Shown here piece by piece: positions 62,984-64,000 of a DNA stretch of 64,000 nt. The DNA comes from Chitinophaga oryziterrae (GTDB lineage Bacteria > Bacteroidota > Bacteroidia > Chitinophagales > Chitinophagaceae): positions 186,001-250,000 of the forward strand of contig NZ_WRXO01000005.1 of the NCBI RefSeq assembly GCF_009758125.1, written 5' to 3'. Under the pieces are notes generated by a model. That model saw only the letters and a list, made by a program, of their open reading frames with translations. It did no database searches and was not told the DNA's origin. How positions within the stretch are numbered: the first letter of the stretch is position 1; each line of letters starts with the position of its first letter. The translations under genes were made by a program, and so were the position numbers.

Positions 62984-64000
62984 ATGCGATTTCCCATTGT
63001 TTGTTGCTGCCTGTTGCTGCGGGTAGTTGGCACCTATGCTCAGCTACAGGAGCATTTTAGTTACCCGCACATAGACTCGGCCGTTTCCTGGAAAGGCACT
63101 GATACTGCCTGGCAGGTGAAGAATGGCATGCTGCAAAGCCATTTCCGGCAGGCCAGCAGCAGTTTCTATGTTGTCACGCCTTCTTTTGCCACTGCTCCCT
63201 ATAGCTGGGAATGGTGGATGCGGCTGGACTTTAATACCTCTTCCCTTAATTATGCAGATGTTTATCTGATGGCAGATTCTGCCAACCTCTTATCAACTGC
63301 TGTTAAAGGGTATTTTGTGCGTATAGGGAATACCAAAGATGAGGTGTGCCTTTACCGAAAAAGTGTAAATGCGACACCAATAATGATGATTGATGGCAGG
63401 GATGGGATCACAGACCATTCATCCAGTGTTTTAAAAGTAAAGGTAATTTGTGATGAAGACTATAAATGGAGCTTATGGGTAGATGATAGCGGTACAGGTA
63501 TTAATTATATGTTGGAAGGCAGTGTGAAAGATTCCTCTTTGAGAAACGCCCGGTATATGGGGTTTGCTGTGAAACAGTCTACGGCTTCTTTTTTTGAGAA
63601 GCATTTCTTTGATGATGTGGTAGCCGGTCGCTTAGTGAAAGATACTGTAGCTCCGGAGTTATTATCACTACAGGTGGTAGGCGACAGGGAGCTGGACCTG
63701 TGTTTTTCTGAACCATTAGACAGCAATAGTGTTTATATGGAGGGAGACTTTCTTATAAATGACGTTCAGGCCCCTGCTTCCCTTGTTTTTCAGCATAGCT
63801 GTATCAGATTGTTATGGGATAGTCCATTTCCGAATGGAGATAGTTGCCGGTTAACTGTCAGAGGGGTCCGGGATATGACTGGTAACCAGGTAGCACCCGT
63901 TAATACCTCCTTCCTTTATTATAAGGTTGGTACCGGTGATGTGGTGATCAATGAGATATTATATGATGGTACACCTGAATTTGTTGAGTTGTATAACCGG
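62984..64000 (+). CDS. Secreted lamin-tail-type protein, 3' end missing
   Basis: Open frame of 339 codons from the ATG at 62984 to the window edge. Signal peptide (about 1-20, GTYAQ). An N-terminal jelly-roll-like domain (LQEHFSYPHIDSAVSW...), an Ig/Big-like segment with calcium-adhesin pattern (VRGVRDMTGNQVAP, about 285-300), and at the very end the opening of a lamin-tail domain (VVINEILYDGTPEFVELYNR). This kind of protein usually continues with more LTD and Ig modules and a T9SS sorting domain. Divergent from asd. Confidence 0.8.
   Translation, partial: MRFPIVCCCLLLRVVGTYAQLQEHFSYPHIDSAVSWKGTDTAWQVKNGMLQSHFRQASSSFYVVTPSFATAPYSWEWWMRLDFNTSSLNYADVYLMADSANLLSTAVKGYFVRIGNTKDEVCLYRKSVNATPIMMIDGRDGITDHSSSVLKVKVICDEDYKWSLWVDDSGTGINYMLEGSVKDSSLRNARYMGFAVKQSTASFFEKHFFDDVVAGRLVKDTVAPELLSLQVVGDRELDLCFSEPLDSNSVYMEGDFLINDVQAPASLVFQHSCIRLLWDSPFPNGDSCRLTVRGVRDMTGNQVAPVNTSFLYYKVGTGDVVINEILYDGTPEFVELYNR

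Noticed and set aside
1..64000. Prophage, integrative element or IS
   Set aside because: No integrase, transposase, phage structural gene or target duplication seen; tRNA genes are not followed by attachment-site repeats that I could detect.

Overview
The window looks like chromosomal DNA of a Bacteroidota species, most likely a Chitinophaga-like member of Chitinophagaceae. The evidence is a SusC/SusD pair with a TPR/HTH regulator, a type IX secretion adhesin with PorP/SprF and OmpA-type partners, promoters of the TTTG-N19-TAnnTTTG type, weak Shine-Dalgarno sites and moderate GC. I saw no IS element, prophage, CRISPR array or rRNA. Taxonomy is inferred from gene content only.

Layout. 1-6.2 kb: 3' part of an ArnT-like glycosyltransferase, tRNA-Asn, small hypotheticals, two paralogous proteins flanking a metallophosphatase, a tRNA-Ile with a UAU anticodon, two candidate small peptides each followed by a strong terminator, a PhyH-type dioxygenase and an anchored hypothetical protein. 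6.2-8.9 kb: a compact divergent locus with a WYL regulator on one side and, on the other, a 22-residue membrane peptide, a tRNA-like/structured RNA and a slipin (SPFH) protein. 8.9-18 kb: a polysaccharide utilisation locus (regulator, SusC, SusD, GH31). 18-22.6 kb: two arrays of related hairpins flanking a PfkB kinase / CBM9-like / GHL10-like gene set. 22.9-27.9 kb: a TetR-TolC-HlyD-MFS efflux operon. 28-34.2 kb: two small proteins and a tight ion-homeostasis operon (transglutaminase-like, ClC, KefF-like, KefC-like). 34.2-36.8 kb: a STAND/NACHT-like NTPase, divergent from the 3917-residue T9SS adhesin and its PorP and OmpA partners (37.5-52.4 kb). 52.4-64 kb: a lipoprotein, PfkB kinase, S1/P1 nuclease, UvrB, AmtB with an outer-membrane porin, a DUF2461 protein, a small hypothetical, aspartate-semialdehyde dehydrogenase with a small overlapping downstream ORF, and the 5' part of a secreted lamin-tail-type protein.

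The most interesting region is 6.2-8.9 kb. Slipin, WYL regulator and a tRNA-mimicking RNA recall bacterial RNA-repair (RtcB / Ro-Y RNA) loci, but neither RtcB nor a Ro protein is in this window. The RNA carries an exact T-arm consensus, a D-arm-like segment and a Phe-type anticodon arm in permuted order, followed by a second domain closed by a 9-bp long-range helix. Also worth attention are the hairpin arrays with covarying stems around 18.4-18.9 kb and 22.2-22.5 kb, small ORFs placed just before intrinsic terminators, the UAU-anticodon tRNA, and the nine cysteine-containing modules in the giant adhesin.
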